DNA of 64,000 nt from contig CAXXPD010000003.1 in the NCBI GenBank assembly GCA_963666415.2, positions 1,674,001-1,738,000 of the forward strand, given 5' to 3'. The notes beneath the pieces are model-generated. The model saw only the letters and a list, made by a program, of their open reading frames with translations, did not search any database and had not been told where the DNA came from. Origin of the DNA: Bin87 sp963666415 (lineage in GTDB: Bacteria > Chloroflexota > Dehalococcoidia > Lucifugimonadales > UBA3495). The position numbers were made by a program, and so were the translations under genes. This document shows positions 36,726 through 45,968 of this stretch, in pieces. Every line of letters starts with the position of its first letter. Positions within the stretch are counted from its first letter, which is position 1.

Positions 36726-36821
36726 AATATGGCCAAACGATGAGCGCAGCAGGACATTTCACGGTCTACGACATTGGATGCCCCGGCGCATAAGAACGCC
36801 GCGCCGATGAGGTGAGCCATC

Positions 36822-38201
36822 GTGCTTTTCGCTAAAATACCCGGCTCCAGGTCGGCGGTTGACCCAGCGTCAACTGTCGACAAGCCACTTGCGTCCAGTG
36901 GCTCAAAGCACCTACTTGAAAAAGTTATCAAGTCGGTGCTTTTTTTATTGGCGATGGTATCCGTCATGGTCACCGTTGCCATCGTGGCGGTGCTGCTCTA
37001 TGAGGGAGTGCGTTTCTTCGCCTCGGATTTCTACGAGGCCAAACCGACCGAAGTCATGGCAACCAGCGAGCCGGCGGACACGGTAAGCCAAGTTTCTCCC
37101 GCAACAACCGCTCCTGTAACAAACACTCCTGAAATGAACCCGCCCGGCACAGCCACCCCAGGCCCCATCCCCCGGGTTTCGGTGCGCGCCACCACGGATT
37201 CGCTGATCCATGTGTCCTGGGACCGACCCATCGCCGGCGCGCCGGTCAGTGGGTACGCCGTGTCCATACTACCAAGCCTGAAGACCGATGTGTCTGACTG
37301 CGAATTGCTGGGCTCTGACCGGGTGTCCTGCGTCATCTCCGACGCTTCTCCAGGAAGGTCGTACAAGGTAACGGTGGCAGCCATGTCCAATGGAGTGCCG
37401 GGAGCCGCACTGCAAACCAAATCGTTCGCCGTTCCGGAATCGGTGAAGTGGCAACGCTACTTTACCGACACCAAATGGCGCACGCTGCTGGTGCCCCGTT
37501 CGTACGGCGTCTGGCCGTTGCTCGTCGGCACCATGATGATCTCGCTGCTGGCAATGTGCATCGCCGTTCCGTTGGGTCTGTTGTGCGCCATTTACCTAAG
37601 CGAGTATGCGAAACCTGGGGTGCGCGCCGTCACCAAACCCGTGCTCGAGGTGTTGGCCGGAGTTCCCACGGTGGTCTATGGCTTTTTCGCTCTGTTCTTC
37701 ATCACTCCCTTCCTGCGGGTTTTCGGCGATGACATTGGCATCTTCAACGCTTTGTCCGCCGCCATCGTGATGGGCGTGATGATTGTGCCGATGGTGTCCA
37801 GCCTCGGCGAGGATGCCATGCGCGCGGTCCCCCTCAGCCTGCGGGAAGGCGCTTTCGCCCTGGGCGCCACCAAGGTCGAGGTGGCTGTCAAGGTGGTGGT
37901 GCCGGCCGCATTATCCGGCATTGTGGCCGCCTTCATACTGGCAATGTCCAGAGCGGTTGGCGAAACCATGATTGTGTTCATCGCCGCCGGCCAGAACGAA
38001 AAATTGACCTTCAACCCGCTGGAGCCGGTGAATACCATGACCGGGTTCATGGCTACAACCAACTTCAGCGACAACGCCATACCCGGCACCGCACAGTTCC
38101 AGGCGCTGTTCGCGGTCGGAATTACGCTGTTCGTCATCACCCTGGTGATGAATCTGATCAGCCAGTTCGTCGTGGCCCGGTTCCGCGAGGTGTACGAATA
38201 A
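36822..38201 (+). CDS. pstC: Phosphate ABC transporter permease PstC with an inserted fibronectin III domain
   Basis: 459 residues, about 150 longer than usual. After TM1 (about 37-60) comes a Thr/Pro-rich linker (77-116), then a fibronectin type III domain (about 116-204: IHVSWDRP, VSGYAVS, SYKVTVAAMSNG). The normal PstC sequence follows (YGVWPLLVGTMMIS, ASLGEDAMRAVP-type EAA loop) with five more membrane helices. The insert lies in the first external loop, facing PstS. Cys160 and Cys170 could form a disulfide. GTG start with GAGGTGA. Confidence 0.88.
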   Translation: MLFAKIPGSRSAVDPASTVDKPLASSGSKHLLEKVIKSVLFLLAMVSVMVTVAIVAVLLYEGVRFFASDFYEAKPTEVMATSEPADTVSQVSPATTAPVTNTPEMNPPGTATPGPIPRVSVRATTDSLIHVSWDRPIAGAPVSGYAVSILPSLKTDVSDCELLGSDRVSCVISDASPGRSYKVTVAAMSNGVPGAALQTKSFAVPESVKWQRYFTDTKWRTLLVPRSYGVWPLLVGTMMISLLAMCIAVPLGLLCAIYLSEYAKPGVRAVTKPVLEVLAGVPTVVYGFFALFFITPFLRVFGDDIGIFNALSAAIVMGVMIVPMVSSLGEDAMRAVPLSLREGAFALGATKVEVAVKVVVPAALSGIVAAFILAMSRAVGETMIVFIAAGQNEKLTFNPLEPVNTMTGFMATTNFSDNAIPGTAQFQALFAVGITLFVITLVMNLISQFVVARFREVYE

Positions 38202-39085
38202 TGGCAGTTGAAATCCCGCCCGGATACAGCCGGCGGCTCGCTCGACGCAAGCGCATTGCCGGCATCTTCCATGCGATCTGCATCATCACCGTAGGCGTTG
38301 CGATGTTGATGCTGGCCGCGTTGCTCTACTCGGTAATCTCCGAGGGGTGGTCGTGGTTGAGCCTGGACCTGATTACGGAGAATGCCTCCAGCAAAGCCAT
38401 TAAATCCGGCCTGTTCCCATCCATCGTGGGCACGCTTTGGGTGATGGCGATTTGCATCTTCATATCGTTCTCGGTGGGAGTGTCCGCTGCCATATACCTG
38501 GAAGAGTACGCGAGGGCCAGCCGCATCACCGACCTCATACAAACGAACATCAAGAACCTGGCTGCGGTGCCGTCGATCGTCTACGGCATCCTGGGACTCA
38601 CCATCTTCGTTGCCCTGTTCTCACTGGGCAAGAGCACGCTGGCCGCCGGCCTGACGCTGGCCATGCTGATCATGCCAGTGGTCATCGTGTCTGCCGAGGA
38701 ATCAATCCGGGCCGTGCCGCCGTCCATCAGGGAGGGCGGCTACGCCCTGGGCGGCGCACGCTGGCAGGTGGTGTGGCGACTGGTGCTGCCACAGGCGATG
38801 CCCGGCATCCTGACCGGCATCATCCTGGCGGTCAGTCGGGCGATGGGTGAAGCCGCCCCGCTGGTGATAATGGGTGCGCTGTCCTTCGTGCCCTTCGCGC
38901 CAACCTCGCCGCTGGATCGTTTCACCGTATTGCCCATCCAGATTTACGTCTGGATATCGAAGCCGCAGGAAGAATTCCATCAATTGGCTGCTGCGGGTAT
39001 TATTGTGCTGCTGGCGATTCTGTTGGGCATGAACGCCTTTGCCATTTTCCTGCGCAACCGTCTGCAAAACCGACACCGAGGATAA
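38201..39085 (+). CDS. pstA: Phosphate ABC transporter permease PstA
   Basis: 294 residues, six membrane segments, with the ABC-binding EAA loop in EESIRAVPPSIREGGYALGG. Its ATG overlaps the pstC stop by one base (TAATG), so the permeases are translated together. Confidence 0.93.
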   Translation: MAVEIPPGYSRRLARRKRIAGIFHAICIITVGVAMLMLAALLYSVISEGWSWLSLDLITENASSKAIKSGLFPSIVGTLWVMAICIFISFSVGVSAAIYLEEYARASRITDLIQTNIKNLAAVPSIVYGILGLTIFVALFSLGKSTLAAGLTLAMLIMPVVIVSAEESIRAVPPSIREGGYALGGARWQVVWRLVLPQAMPGILTGIILAVSRAMGEAAPLVIMGALSFVPFAPTSPLDRFTVLPIQIYVWISKPQEEFHQLAAAGIIVLLAILLGMNAFAIFLRNRLQNRHRG

Positions 39086-39093
39086 ATTCAACA

Positions 39094-39879
39094 ATGGCGA
39101 CTCCCGCCGCAACCACCCAGTCAGTTATCCGCGCCGTTGACGTTGGTGTCTACTACGGCGCCAATCAGGTCATTGAGAGCGTAAATCTGGATATCGCGGA
39201 AAACGAAATCACCGCTATCATCGGACCCAGTGGCGCCGGTAAAAGCACGTTGCTGCGCTGCATCAACCGCATGAATGACCTGATTGATTCCTTCCGCATG
39301 GAAGGCAAGATCTGGTTCAATGAATTTGACCTCTATGCCCCCGGTTCCGACCCGACACAAATTCGTTACCAGATTGGTATGGTGTTCCAGCGTCCCAACC
39401 CGTTCCCCAAGTCAATCTACGACAACGTGGCCTTTGGGCCGCGCATTAACGGCTACTCCGGCAATCTGAATGACATTGTTGAAGAATCCCTGCACAGCGC
39501 CGCTCTTTGGGATGAAGTCAAAGATCGACTCAAGGAATCCGCTCTGGCCCTCTCCGGCGGCCAACAGCAACGCCTGTGCATCGCCCGGGCGATGGCGGTC
39601 TCGCCCAGCGTTATCCTGATGGACGAACCCTGTTCAGCGCTTGACCCAATTGCTACACTGGCAATCGAACAGCTCATGCAGGAACTCAAAAAGCGTTACA
39701 GCATCATCATCGTCACCCACAATATGCAACAGGCTGGTCGCGTCTCGGACAAAACCGCTTTCCTGATGCCTGACGAGAATCGTGTGGCGCACCTGATAGA
39801 ATTCGACGAAACCGCCCGCATGTTCACCAATCCCAGCGACGAACGTACTGAGGCATATATCACCGGCAGATTTGGATAA
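39094..39879 (+). CDS. pstB: Phosphate ABC transporter ATPase PstB
   Basis: 261 residues. Walker A GPSGAGKSTLLR, signature LSGGQQQRLCIARA, Walker B VILMDEPCSALDP and a following histidine in VTHNMQQAGR. The family's FQRPNPFPKSIYDNV is present. It powers phosphate import through PstA/PstC. Starts 8 bp after pstA. Confidence 0.96.
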   Translation: MATPAATTQSVIRAVDVGVYYGANQVIESVNLDIAENEITAIIGPSGAGKSTLLRCINRMNDLIDSFRMEGKIWFNEFDLYAPGSDPTQIRYQIGMVFQRPNPFPKSIYDNVAFGPRINGYSGNLNDIVEESLHSAALWDEVKDRLKESALALSGGQQQRLCIARAMAVSPSVILMDEPCSALDPIATLAIEQLMQELKKRYSIIIVTHNMQQAGRVSDKTAFLMPDENRVAHLIEFDETARMFTNPSDERTEAYITGRFG

Positions 39880-39921
39880 TGTCTCTGGGCGGCGACCAAC
39901 CAGACACAAGGAGGCGCCAAA

Positions 39922-40602
39922 ATGCTAAGGTCCGACTTCGACCGGCTTCTGGAAACCTTGCAAAGCGATCTGGGCGAAATGGGTCGCCTCGTTGAGGAAA
40001 CCACCAAACAGGCGATCCGGGCGCTGCAAAACCGCGATTCCGACCTCGCCCAGCAAGTCATCGACCACGATGACGTGATCGACAACCTGCAGGACACTCT
40101 GGAAACCAAATGCCTGGGCATCCTGGCCACCCAGCAGCCGGCCGCCACCGACCTGCGCACGGTGATGTCGGTGGTGCATATGGGTGTGGAACTGGAACGC
40201 ATGGGCGACTACGCTGAGGGAATCGCCAAGATCTGCCTGCGCATCTACCAGGAACCCCTGCTCAAACCGCTGATCGATATTCCACGGATGGCTGAGTTGG
40301 CGCTCAAGATGCTAAACGAGGGTCTTCAAGCCTTCGCCGAACGGGATGAGGATCTGGCGCGCAAGGTTTGCGCTGATGACGACGCAGTTGACGACCTCTA
40401 CAACCAGATTTACCGCGAGCTGCTAACCTATATGCTGGAAGACCCTCGCAACATCCAGCGGGCCACCTACCTGCTGTGGGTGGCGCACGACCTGGAGCGG
40501 ATTGCGGACCGCGCGACCAATATCGCCGAGCGAGTTATCTGGCTGATTTCGGGCGGATCCGTCAGCACCCGGGCGCTCAAATCGGAACGCTCGCTACGCT
40601 GA
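39922..40602 (+). CDS. phoU: Phosphate-signalling protein PhoU
   Basis: 226 residues, two three-helix PhoU repeats with the metal-binding ELERMGDYAEGIAK and DLERIADRATNIAE motifs. Links Pst activity to phosphate signalling and prevents excess uptake. Last gene of pstCAB-phoU; AGGAGG site before the ATG. No pstS and no phoR/phoB are in this window. Confidence 0.94.
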   Translation: MLRSDFDRLLETLQSDLGEMGRLVEETTKQAIRALQNRDSDLAQQVIDHDDVIDNLQDTLETKCLGILATQQPAATDLRTVMSVVHMGVELERMGDYAEGIAKICLRIYQEPLLKPLIDIPRMAELALKMLNEGLQAFAERDEDLARKVCADDDAVDDLYNQIYRELLTYMLEDPRNIQRATYLLWVAHDLERIADRATNIAERVIWLISGGSVSTRALKSERSLR

Positions 40603-40667
40603 ATGTGAATGCCAGCGACGTTTTCTGACCCGATTTTGGTGGAACCACGAGGAACACATCACCTCAT

Positions 40668-40826
40668 GCGAACCCACTTTGTCATTGCGAGCGTAGCGTG
40701 GCAATCTCATCGCCGTAGCAACGGCGGTTCGCCGACGCGTGTTCAACCTCATCGAGATTGCCACGTCCCTCGACGAGCTCGGGATGAGCGGGCGCTCCTC
40801 GCAAGCACAGATTAAAGTGGGTACGC
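40668..40826. mobile_element. Palindromic MITE, copy 3, with a REP-like insert
   Basis: 159 bp from GCGAACCC to GGGTACGC. Compared with copy 2, an extra segment replaces a few bases near 40768. Its right end lies 17 bp before the -35 of the reductase promoter. Confidence 0.88.
40768..40792. repeat. REP-like palindrome inside the MITE
   Basis: CTCGACGAGCTCGGGATGAG region, similar on the reverse strand to GCTCATCCTGAGCTxGTCGA-type REP sequences. It interrupts the otherwise conserved MITE arm. Confidence 0.6.
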
Positions 40827-40843
40827 GTGACCAAAATACCTTG

Positions 40844-40872
40844 TTGACAATTCCCGACCTCGGTTGTATAGT
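40844..40872 (+). promoter_or_regulatory. Consensus promoter of the sulfite/nitrite reductase operon
   Basis: TTGACA (40844-40849), exactly 17 bp, TATAGT (40867-40872). Predicted start near 40879-40881. Two direct copies of TGCAAATGCA, 17 bp apart (40876-40885 and 40893-40902), lie at the start site and might be an operator. Confidence 0.9.
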
Positions 40873-40880
40873 TTTTGCAA

Positions 40881-40955
40881 ATGCAGAGTAAATGCAAATG
40901 CAACCTGACTTGCGCCTGTACGTGTCCCCCGACAACGGGGGCAGGCCAAACCTGA
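40881..40955 (+). CDS. Cysteine-rich leader peptide (24 codons), attenuator sensor
   Basis: ATG at 40881 opens a frame reading MQSKCKCNLTCACTC and then PPTTGAGQT before TGA at 40953-40955. Cys codons stand at 5, 7, 11, 13 and 15. There is no Shine-Dalgarno, but the ATG is 8-9 bp after the -10, so the transcript may start on it (leaderless). In mycobacteria, leaderless poly-cysteine leader ORFs act as cysteine-responsive attenuators of sulfur genes. The gene downstream is an assimilatory reductase. Translation is not proven. Confidence 0.7.
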   Translation: MQSKCKCNLTCACTCPPTTGAGQT

Positions 40956-40988
40956 CCTGACGAAATATCAGGCCCGTAACCTGCGCCC
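40926..40988 (+). promoter_or_regulatory. Alternative hairpins of the attenuator (anti-terminator)
   Basis: CCCCC (40926-40930) can pair with GGGGG (40937-40941). Alternatively GGGGGCAGG (40937-40945) can pair, 8 of 9 bases, with CCTGCGCCC (40980-40988), which includes the first bases of the terminator arm. The two pairings exclude each other. Confidence 0.6.
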
Positions 40989-41023
40989 ACCGAGTTTGCC
41001 AGTTGGCATCGGTGGGCTTTTTT
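40985..41023 (+). terminator. Intrinsic terminator in the leader of the reductase gene
   Basis: GCCCACCGA (40985-40993) pairs with TCGGTGGGC (41009-41017), with an inner TGCCA/TGGCA stem, followed by six T (41018-41023). It lies before the gene, between the promoter and its ribosome-binding site, as in attenuators. Confidence 0.88.
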
Positions 41024-41048
41024 GCGCCCCAACTCGCAGGAGGACATC

Positions 41049-42884
41049 TTGACCAGCGTACCTCACGTTCCCGACCTGAACAAAATTCATGAATCCAGTC
41101 TGGAGCTGGCGCAGGATTCGCCGGCTATCATTCCGTTCATGGAAGAGGAAATTCAGCGCTTTGATGCCGAGGTGGACCGGTTCCGCGTCGGCGAGCTGGA
41201 CAACACCGTTTTTACACCCTTCCGGCTGCGGCAAGGTGTCTACGGCCAGCGCCAGGCCGATGTCCAGATGATACGCATCAAACTCCCCGGTGGAATTGCG
41301 TCGGCAGATATGCTTGACTGCCTGGCTGATATTACGGACCAATACGTTCCGTTGGGCAAGGGGCACATCACCACGCGGGAAAACATCCAGTTCCACCACG
41401 TCCCACTGGAGCAAACCTCCACGGTGCTGCGGATGCTGGGCAAGGTTGGCCTCTCCACCCGCGAGGCGTGCGGCAACACCGTTCGCAACGTGGTCGGCGC
41501 CGCCACTGCCGGCGTGAGCCCGGAAGAAGTTTTCGACCCGACACCGTACCTGACTGCGTACGTGCGGTTTGGTGTGCGCCATCCCATCACCCAGAACTTC
41601 CCGCGGAAATTCAAGACCGCCTTCACCGGCAACGACCAGCGGGACGAAGTGGCCGCTGCCATCCAGGACCTTACCTACGTTTCTCAGTACAAAGAGGTTG
41701 ACGGAGAACAGCGCAAAGGATTCCGGGTCTACTGCGGCGGCGGCACCTCGATTATGCCGAGGCTCGCCCAACCCCTGTACGAATGGGTCTCCGAGGATGA
41801 CTACCTACGCGTGGCGCTGGCCATCTGGACAGTGTTCAACAACGCGGACATCCTGCGCAAGAACCGTATGATGGCCCGCCTGAAGGTTCTGATCGACAAG
41901 ATCGGCCTGGACGAATTCAGGCAGATGGTGGACGCCGAGCTGGCCAACATCGGCCCCATCGACTGCAAGCCGCTCATGGTCGCTGAGGACATTCAACGGG
42001 AAGACCCGCCCGCTCAGCCGGCGTCGACGAATGGCGTCCCCGGCACTCCCGAGTACCAGCGCTGGCTGGACACCAACGTGGTGGCGCAAAGGCAGGACGG
42101 TTATAACACGATTTACGTGAAAACCATCCGCGGCGATTTGACTGCGCCGCAGTTCCGCGGCCTTGCCGAAATCGTGCGGCGTTACACCGGCGGAAAAATA
42201 CGCACCATGCAGGAGCAGAATCTGGTGTTGCGCTGGGTTCCCAGCGGCCACCTGCACGAAGTCTGGGAAGCCCTGAAAGCCCTGGACCTGGGCGAAGCCG
42301 GCCACAGCCACATCAACAACATAGTGTCCTGCCCCGGCACGGACAGCTGCAAACTCGGCATCACGGCGTCGATGGGGCTTGCCCAGGCCCTGCGCACCGA
42401 GATGGAAAACTGGAATGGCTTGAACGAAGACGCCGGCGTCAACGACATCCGCATCAAGCTGAGTGGATGCCCGAACGGGTGCGGCCTGCATCACATCGCC
42501 AACATCGGCTTCCACGGCGGCGCCGTGAAGGGCGTTGATGGCCAGCAGATCCCAGCCTATGAACTGTTTCTCGGCGGCAATTACGGCGACAACCGGGTGG
42601 AAGACTCCCGCATCGGCACGCGGGTGCCCAGGGTCAAGGTTCCAGCCAAGCTGGTGCCCTCGGTTCTCAAAGAGATCGTTACCTACTACAAGGACAACCG
42701 CAGCAATGACGGCGAACGGTTCAACGATTTCCTCGATCGTGTCGGGCTCGAACCGCTGACCTCAGTTGCCGCGCGGGCCCAGGAAGTGGGCCACGAATCC
42801 GAAGGCGGCGGGGAAATGTACTTCGACTGGGAGCGCACCAACCAGTACGTGCTGGAACGCGGTGAAGGCGAGTGCGCGGTATAG
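41049..42884 (+). CDS. Ferredoxin-type sulfite/nitrite reductase (siroheme, 4Fe-4S)
   Basis: 611 residues from the TTG at 41049, chosen because AGGAGG (41038-41043) lies 5 bp before it; the open frame starts earlier, inside the terminator. Contains substrate loop TRENIQFHH, repeated NiR/SiR domains, and the cluster/siroheme cysteines in SCPGTDSCKLG and GCPNGCGLHH. Reduces sulfite to sulfide, or nitrite to ammonia. The cysteine-codon leader suggests a role in sulfite reduction, but sequence alone does not separate the two. Followed 18 bp later by a siroheme-pathway gene. Confidence 0.92.
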   Translation: MTSVPHVPDLNKIHESSLELAQDSPAIIPFMEEEIQRFDAEVDRFRVGELDNTVFTPFRLRQGVYGQRQADVQMIRIKLPGGIASADMLDCLADITDQYVPLGKGHITTRENIQFHHVPLEQTSTVLRMLGKVGLSTREACGNTVRNVVGAATAGVSPEEVFDPTPYLTAYVRFGVRHPITQNFPRKFKTAFTGNDQRDEVAAAIQDLTYVSQYKEVDGEQRKGFRVYCGGGTSIMPRLAQPLYEWVSEDDYLRVALAIWTVFNNADILRKNRMMARLKVLIDKIGLDEFRQMVDAELANIGPIDCKPLMVAEDIQREDPPAQPASTNGVPGTPEYQRWLDTNVVAQRQDGYNTIYVKTIRGDLTAPQFRGLAEIVRRYTGGKIRTMQEQNLVLRWVPSGHLHEVWEALKALDLGEAGHSHINNIVSCPGTDSCKLGITASMGLAQALRTEMENWNGLNEDAGVNDIRIKLSGCPNGCGLHHIANIGFHGGAVKGVDGQQIPAYELFLGGNYGDNRVEDSRIGTRVPRVKVPAKLVPSVLKEIVTYYKDNRSNDGERFNDFLDRVGLEPLTSVAARAQEVGHESEGGGEMYFDWERTNQYVLERGEGECAV

Positions 42885-42902
42885 GGGCGCTCAACTAACT
42901 CA

Positions 42903-43754
42903 ATGGCCGAAACATCGCTAAACGGACGGGTGCTGGCCTTCGTCGAGTCGCGTATGCCCGACGAAATGGCCGGCCTCATCCGGCGGCACGGCGGAGTGCC
43001 CTACGGCGCTGCCGTCCTCCAGGAACATTACCTGGATGATAGCCCAGAGGTACAGCAGGCCATCACCGATGTCTGCGATGGCAACGTCGATGTGGCGATA
43101 TTCCTCACCGGCGTAGGAACCCAGGCGATGCTGGAAATCGCCGATTCTATGGGCGTTAAGGATCAGTTCGTGTCGGCATTAGCCGACCTGTCCGTTGTGG
43201 CGCGCAGCCCCAAGCCCGCCCGCGTCCTGCGCCGCCACAAAATTCGTATCGACATCATGCCGCCGGAGCCATTTACATCGGCCGACCTCACCGCGGCGAT
43301 GTCAGGTTTACCGCTTGGTCAGCAGGAGGTCATCGTGCAGCGTTACGGCGGCCCCGACTCCGAGCTGCCCTCGTACCTGCGGCAGCAGGGCGCCAACTAC
43401 CGGGAATTGACCCTGTACAACTGGGGACTGCCTGATGACAACGGGCCCGTGCTGGGTCTGATTGACAAGATGGAACAGGGCGAGGTGGACGCATTGGCCT
43501 TCACCAGCCGGCCTCAGGTGCCGAACCTGCTCGCCATCGCCGCGAGCGCGGGCCGCGAGGATTCGTTGCGAGCCTGCTTGGACGGCAGGGTAGCCGTGGC
43601 ATCAGTGGGGCCGGTTTGCACACGCAAATTGCAGGAATCCGGCATCACAGTCAACATCGAACCCGACCACCCGCATATGGGCAACCTGGTGCTGGCCGTC
43701 GCTGATTATTTCAACAAATACGAATCCGGGCTCCCGGGCCAACTTCAGCCCTAA
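42903..43754 (+). CDS. hemD: Uroporphyrinogen-III synthase
   Basis: 283 residues with the two-domain HemD layout and weak sequence conservation typical of the family: AIFLTGVGTQAMLEIA, PKPARVLRRHKI and the C-terminal DALAFTSRPQVPNLLAIA, VASVGPVCTRKLQESG. Makes the macrocycle precursor of siroheme, the cofactor of the preceding reductase. Co-transcribed with it. Confidence 0.87.
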   Translation: MAETSLNGRVLAFVESRMPDEMAGLIRRHGGVPYGAAVLQEHYLDDSPEVQQAITDVCDGNVDVAIFLTGVGTQAMLEIADSMGVKDQFVSALADLSVVARSPKPARVLRRHKIRIDIMPPEPFTSADLTAAMSGLPLGQQEVIVQRYGGPDSELPSYLRQQGANYRELTLYNWGLPDDNGPVLGLIDKMEQGEVDALAFTSRPQVPNLLAIAASAGREDSLRACLDGRVAVASVGPVCTRKLQESGITVNIEPDHPHMGNLVLAVADYFNKYESGLPGQLQP

Positions 43755-44083
43755 TACTTAAACTCCTCACGGACTGGACTGAATATGTCCAGCGCCACAG
43801 CGCGGATTTCCTGCCCCTGAGCGTAGTGCTCGACGCCCCCTGGGATGATGTACATATCGCCGGGCTGTAGCACCTTCACCTCACCGCCGATACCCATTTC
43901 CAGTTCGCCGGACACGATAATGCCGCCCTGTTCGTGCGGGTGGGTGTGCAATGGCACCAGGGCGCCAGCCTCCACTTCCACCAGCGAAAAAAGCATTTGT
44001 TCGCCCCAGAACGTGCGGGTGCTGGCGCCGGGCGCCAGTTCCTTGTAGCCCCGGCTCTCTGCATCCAAAAAGTAATCGCTCAT
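43751..44083 (-). CDS. Single-domain cupin protein
   Basis: 110 residues from the ATG at 44083, which follows an AGGA site; six more codons upstream are possible. Metal ligands in PLHTHPHEQGGIIVSGELE and the second motif PGDMYIIPGGVEHYA. Function not determined. Overlaps the end of hemD by 4 bp on the other strand. Confidence 0.82.
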   Translation of the reverse strand: MSDYFLDAESRGYKELAPGASTRTFWGEQMLFSLVEVEAGALVPLHTHPHEQGGIIVSGELEMGIGGEVKVLQPGDMYIIPGGVEHYAQGQEIRAVALDIFSPVREEFKY

Positions 44084-44737
44084 GCGAGATTTTCCTCCCA
44101 ATCTGGTATCGCGCTAGTCTAACACCCTGGCCACTCGCGGTTTACGGCTGGCTGAATCCCAGGCCTTTTTCTTTCAGACTGACGAACGCGCCGCCGCTGC
44201 CGATGACCAGATGGTCGAGCACCTCAATGTCCATCAACTTGCCGGCTGCTACCAGATCGCGGGTTATGGACACATCTTCCGGGCTGGGCATCGGGTCTCC
44301 GGATGGATGGTTGTGCGCGACGATAATTGACGGCGCGGTTCTCCCGCACCGCCGGTCGCAGCACTTCGGCAGGACGCACCGCGCTGCTGTTGACCGTACC
44401 AACGTAGACGGTGCGCTTCACCAAAACGTGATTGCGTGTATTGAGCAGCAGCACGATCAGGTGTTCCTGATCCAGCATTTCAAGGTCGGGAGCAATCAAT
44501 TTCGCGGCATCCTGAGCGCAGGAGATTTGCGGCCGTACCGTGGGTGGCAACGCGGCCACGCGACGCCCGAGTTCCAGCGCGGCAATTACCTGGCACGCCT
44601 TGGCATCGCTCAATTGTTATTCACGGGTTTAAACTGAGCCAAAAATTACGGGTTGGAATTGAGCCACCTCGATAGTAAGGGCATCATCGCCAGACATATG
44701 GCGGAGGTGCCTGGAAGAATTGCTAAGAGGTGGAGAC

Positions 44738-45968
44738 GTGAAACAGATTTACGAGATGAGAGGGGCGGGTCATTTGACGCGGGCGATTGCTCGGGAGTTG
44801 GGGCGCGCACGGAATACGGTGTTGCGGTATCTGAAGTCACCGGAGGCGATACGGCCCAAGCCGCGATCCCGACGAGGGTCGAAGTTGGATCCCTACACCG
44901 AGCACATTGACCGGCGGCTGGGGGATGGGCTGGAAAACTGCGTGGTGTTGCTGCGGGAGTTGCGCGACTTGGGGTACGACGGCAGCAACACGATCTTGTC
45001 GGAATACGTGAGGCCGCGGCGCCGGCGTCGTCAGCCGGAGGCGACGATGCGGTTTGAGACGGAGCCGGGAGAGCAGGCGCAGGTGGACTGGGGGAGTTTG
45101 TCGTACATCGGGACTGACGGGAAGCAGCGCCGCGTCTGGGTGTTCGTGATGACGCTGGGCTGGTCGCGGGCCTGCTACGTGGAACTGGTGCGCAAGGCGG
45201 ACACCGCGGCCTTCATCCAGTGCCACGTGAACGCTTTCGAGTACCTGGGCGGCGTGCCCCGCCGGTGCCTTTACGACAATGCCACGGTGGTCACGCTGGG
45301 CCGGGACGAGGAGAAGCGGCCGATCTGGAACCAGCGGATGCTGGACTTCGCCCGGCGGGTGGGTTTTGAGGCTCGGCTGTGCCGGCCCTACCGAGCCCAG
45401 ACCAAGGGCAAGGTGGAGAACGGGGTCAAGTACGTGCGGCGCAACATGTGGCCCAGCATCCGCTTCACCACGGCATCATCTGGAAACGGGCCGACCTGAA
45501 CCGGCAAGGGCTGGAGTGGTGCGACGTGGTGGCCAACGCGCGGGTGCACGGAACGACCCACCGGGTGCCGTGGGAGATGCTGGCCGAGGAGCGGCCCCAC
45601 CTGGGGAAGCTGCCTGATCGGGCCACGCTGGCGCCGTACCTGCGAGAGGACCGCAAGGTGTCCAGGGGGACGGTTTCGTCAGCTGGGAGGGCTCCCGGTA
45701 CGGCGTCCACTGGAAGTGGGTAGGGGCCACGGTGCAGGTGGGGGAGCGCCAGGGCACGGTGGAGATCTGGTCCGGTGATGAGCGCATCGCCGTGCATCCC
45801 CGAGCGCAACAGCCCAAGCAGCGCTTCATCCTGCCCGGCCAGTGGTCGGGCCTGCCCAGGGGTGACCACCGGCCTCGGAAAGAGGCAATGGCGGTGCAGA
45901 TTCCCGCGGGCGAGGTGGAACGCCGCTCGCTGGAAGTGTACGAGCTGGTGGCGGGAGGTGTGGCATGA
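44738..45968 (+). pseudogene. istA: istA transposase, two frameshifts
   Basis: The N-terminal helix-turn-helix and the integrase core with QAQVDWGSLSYIGTDGK, LYDNATVV and KGKVENGVKYVRRNMWPSI are in the first frame. The protein continues in a second frame after about 45,465 (DLNRQGLEWCDVVANARVHG) and a third after about 45,675 to the stop at 45,968. A GTG at 44738 is the likely start. Not functional as written. Confidence 0.85.

Noticed and set aside
40892..40960. Alternative 22-codon leader ORF (MQMQPDLRLY...)
   Set aside because: No ribosome-binding site, no amino-acid bias linked to the gene downstream and not at the predicted transcription start; the Cys-rich frame starting at 40881 explains the layout better.
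40876..40980. SAM, cobalamin or other known riboswitch upstream of the reductase
   Set aside because: None of the conserved core sequences I know for these classes is present; the peptide attenuator model fits all visible elements.
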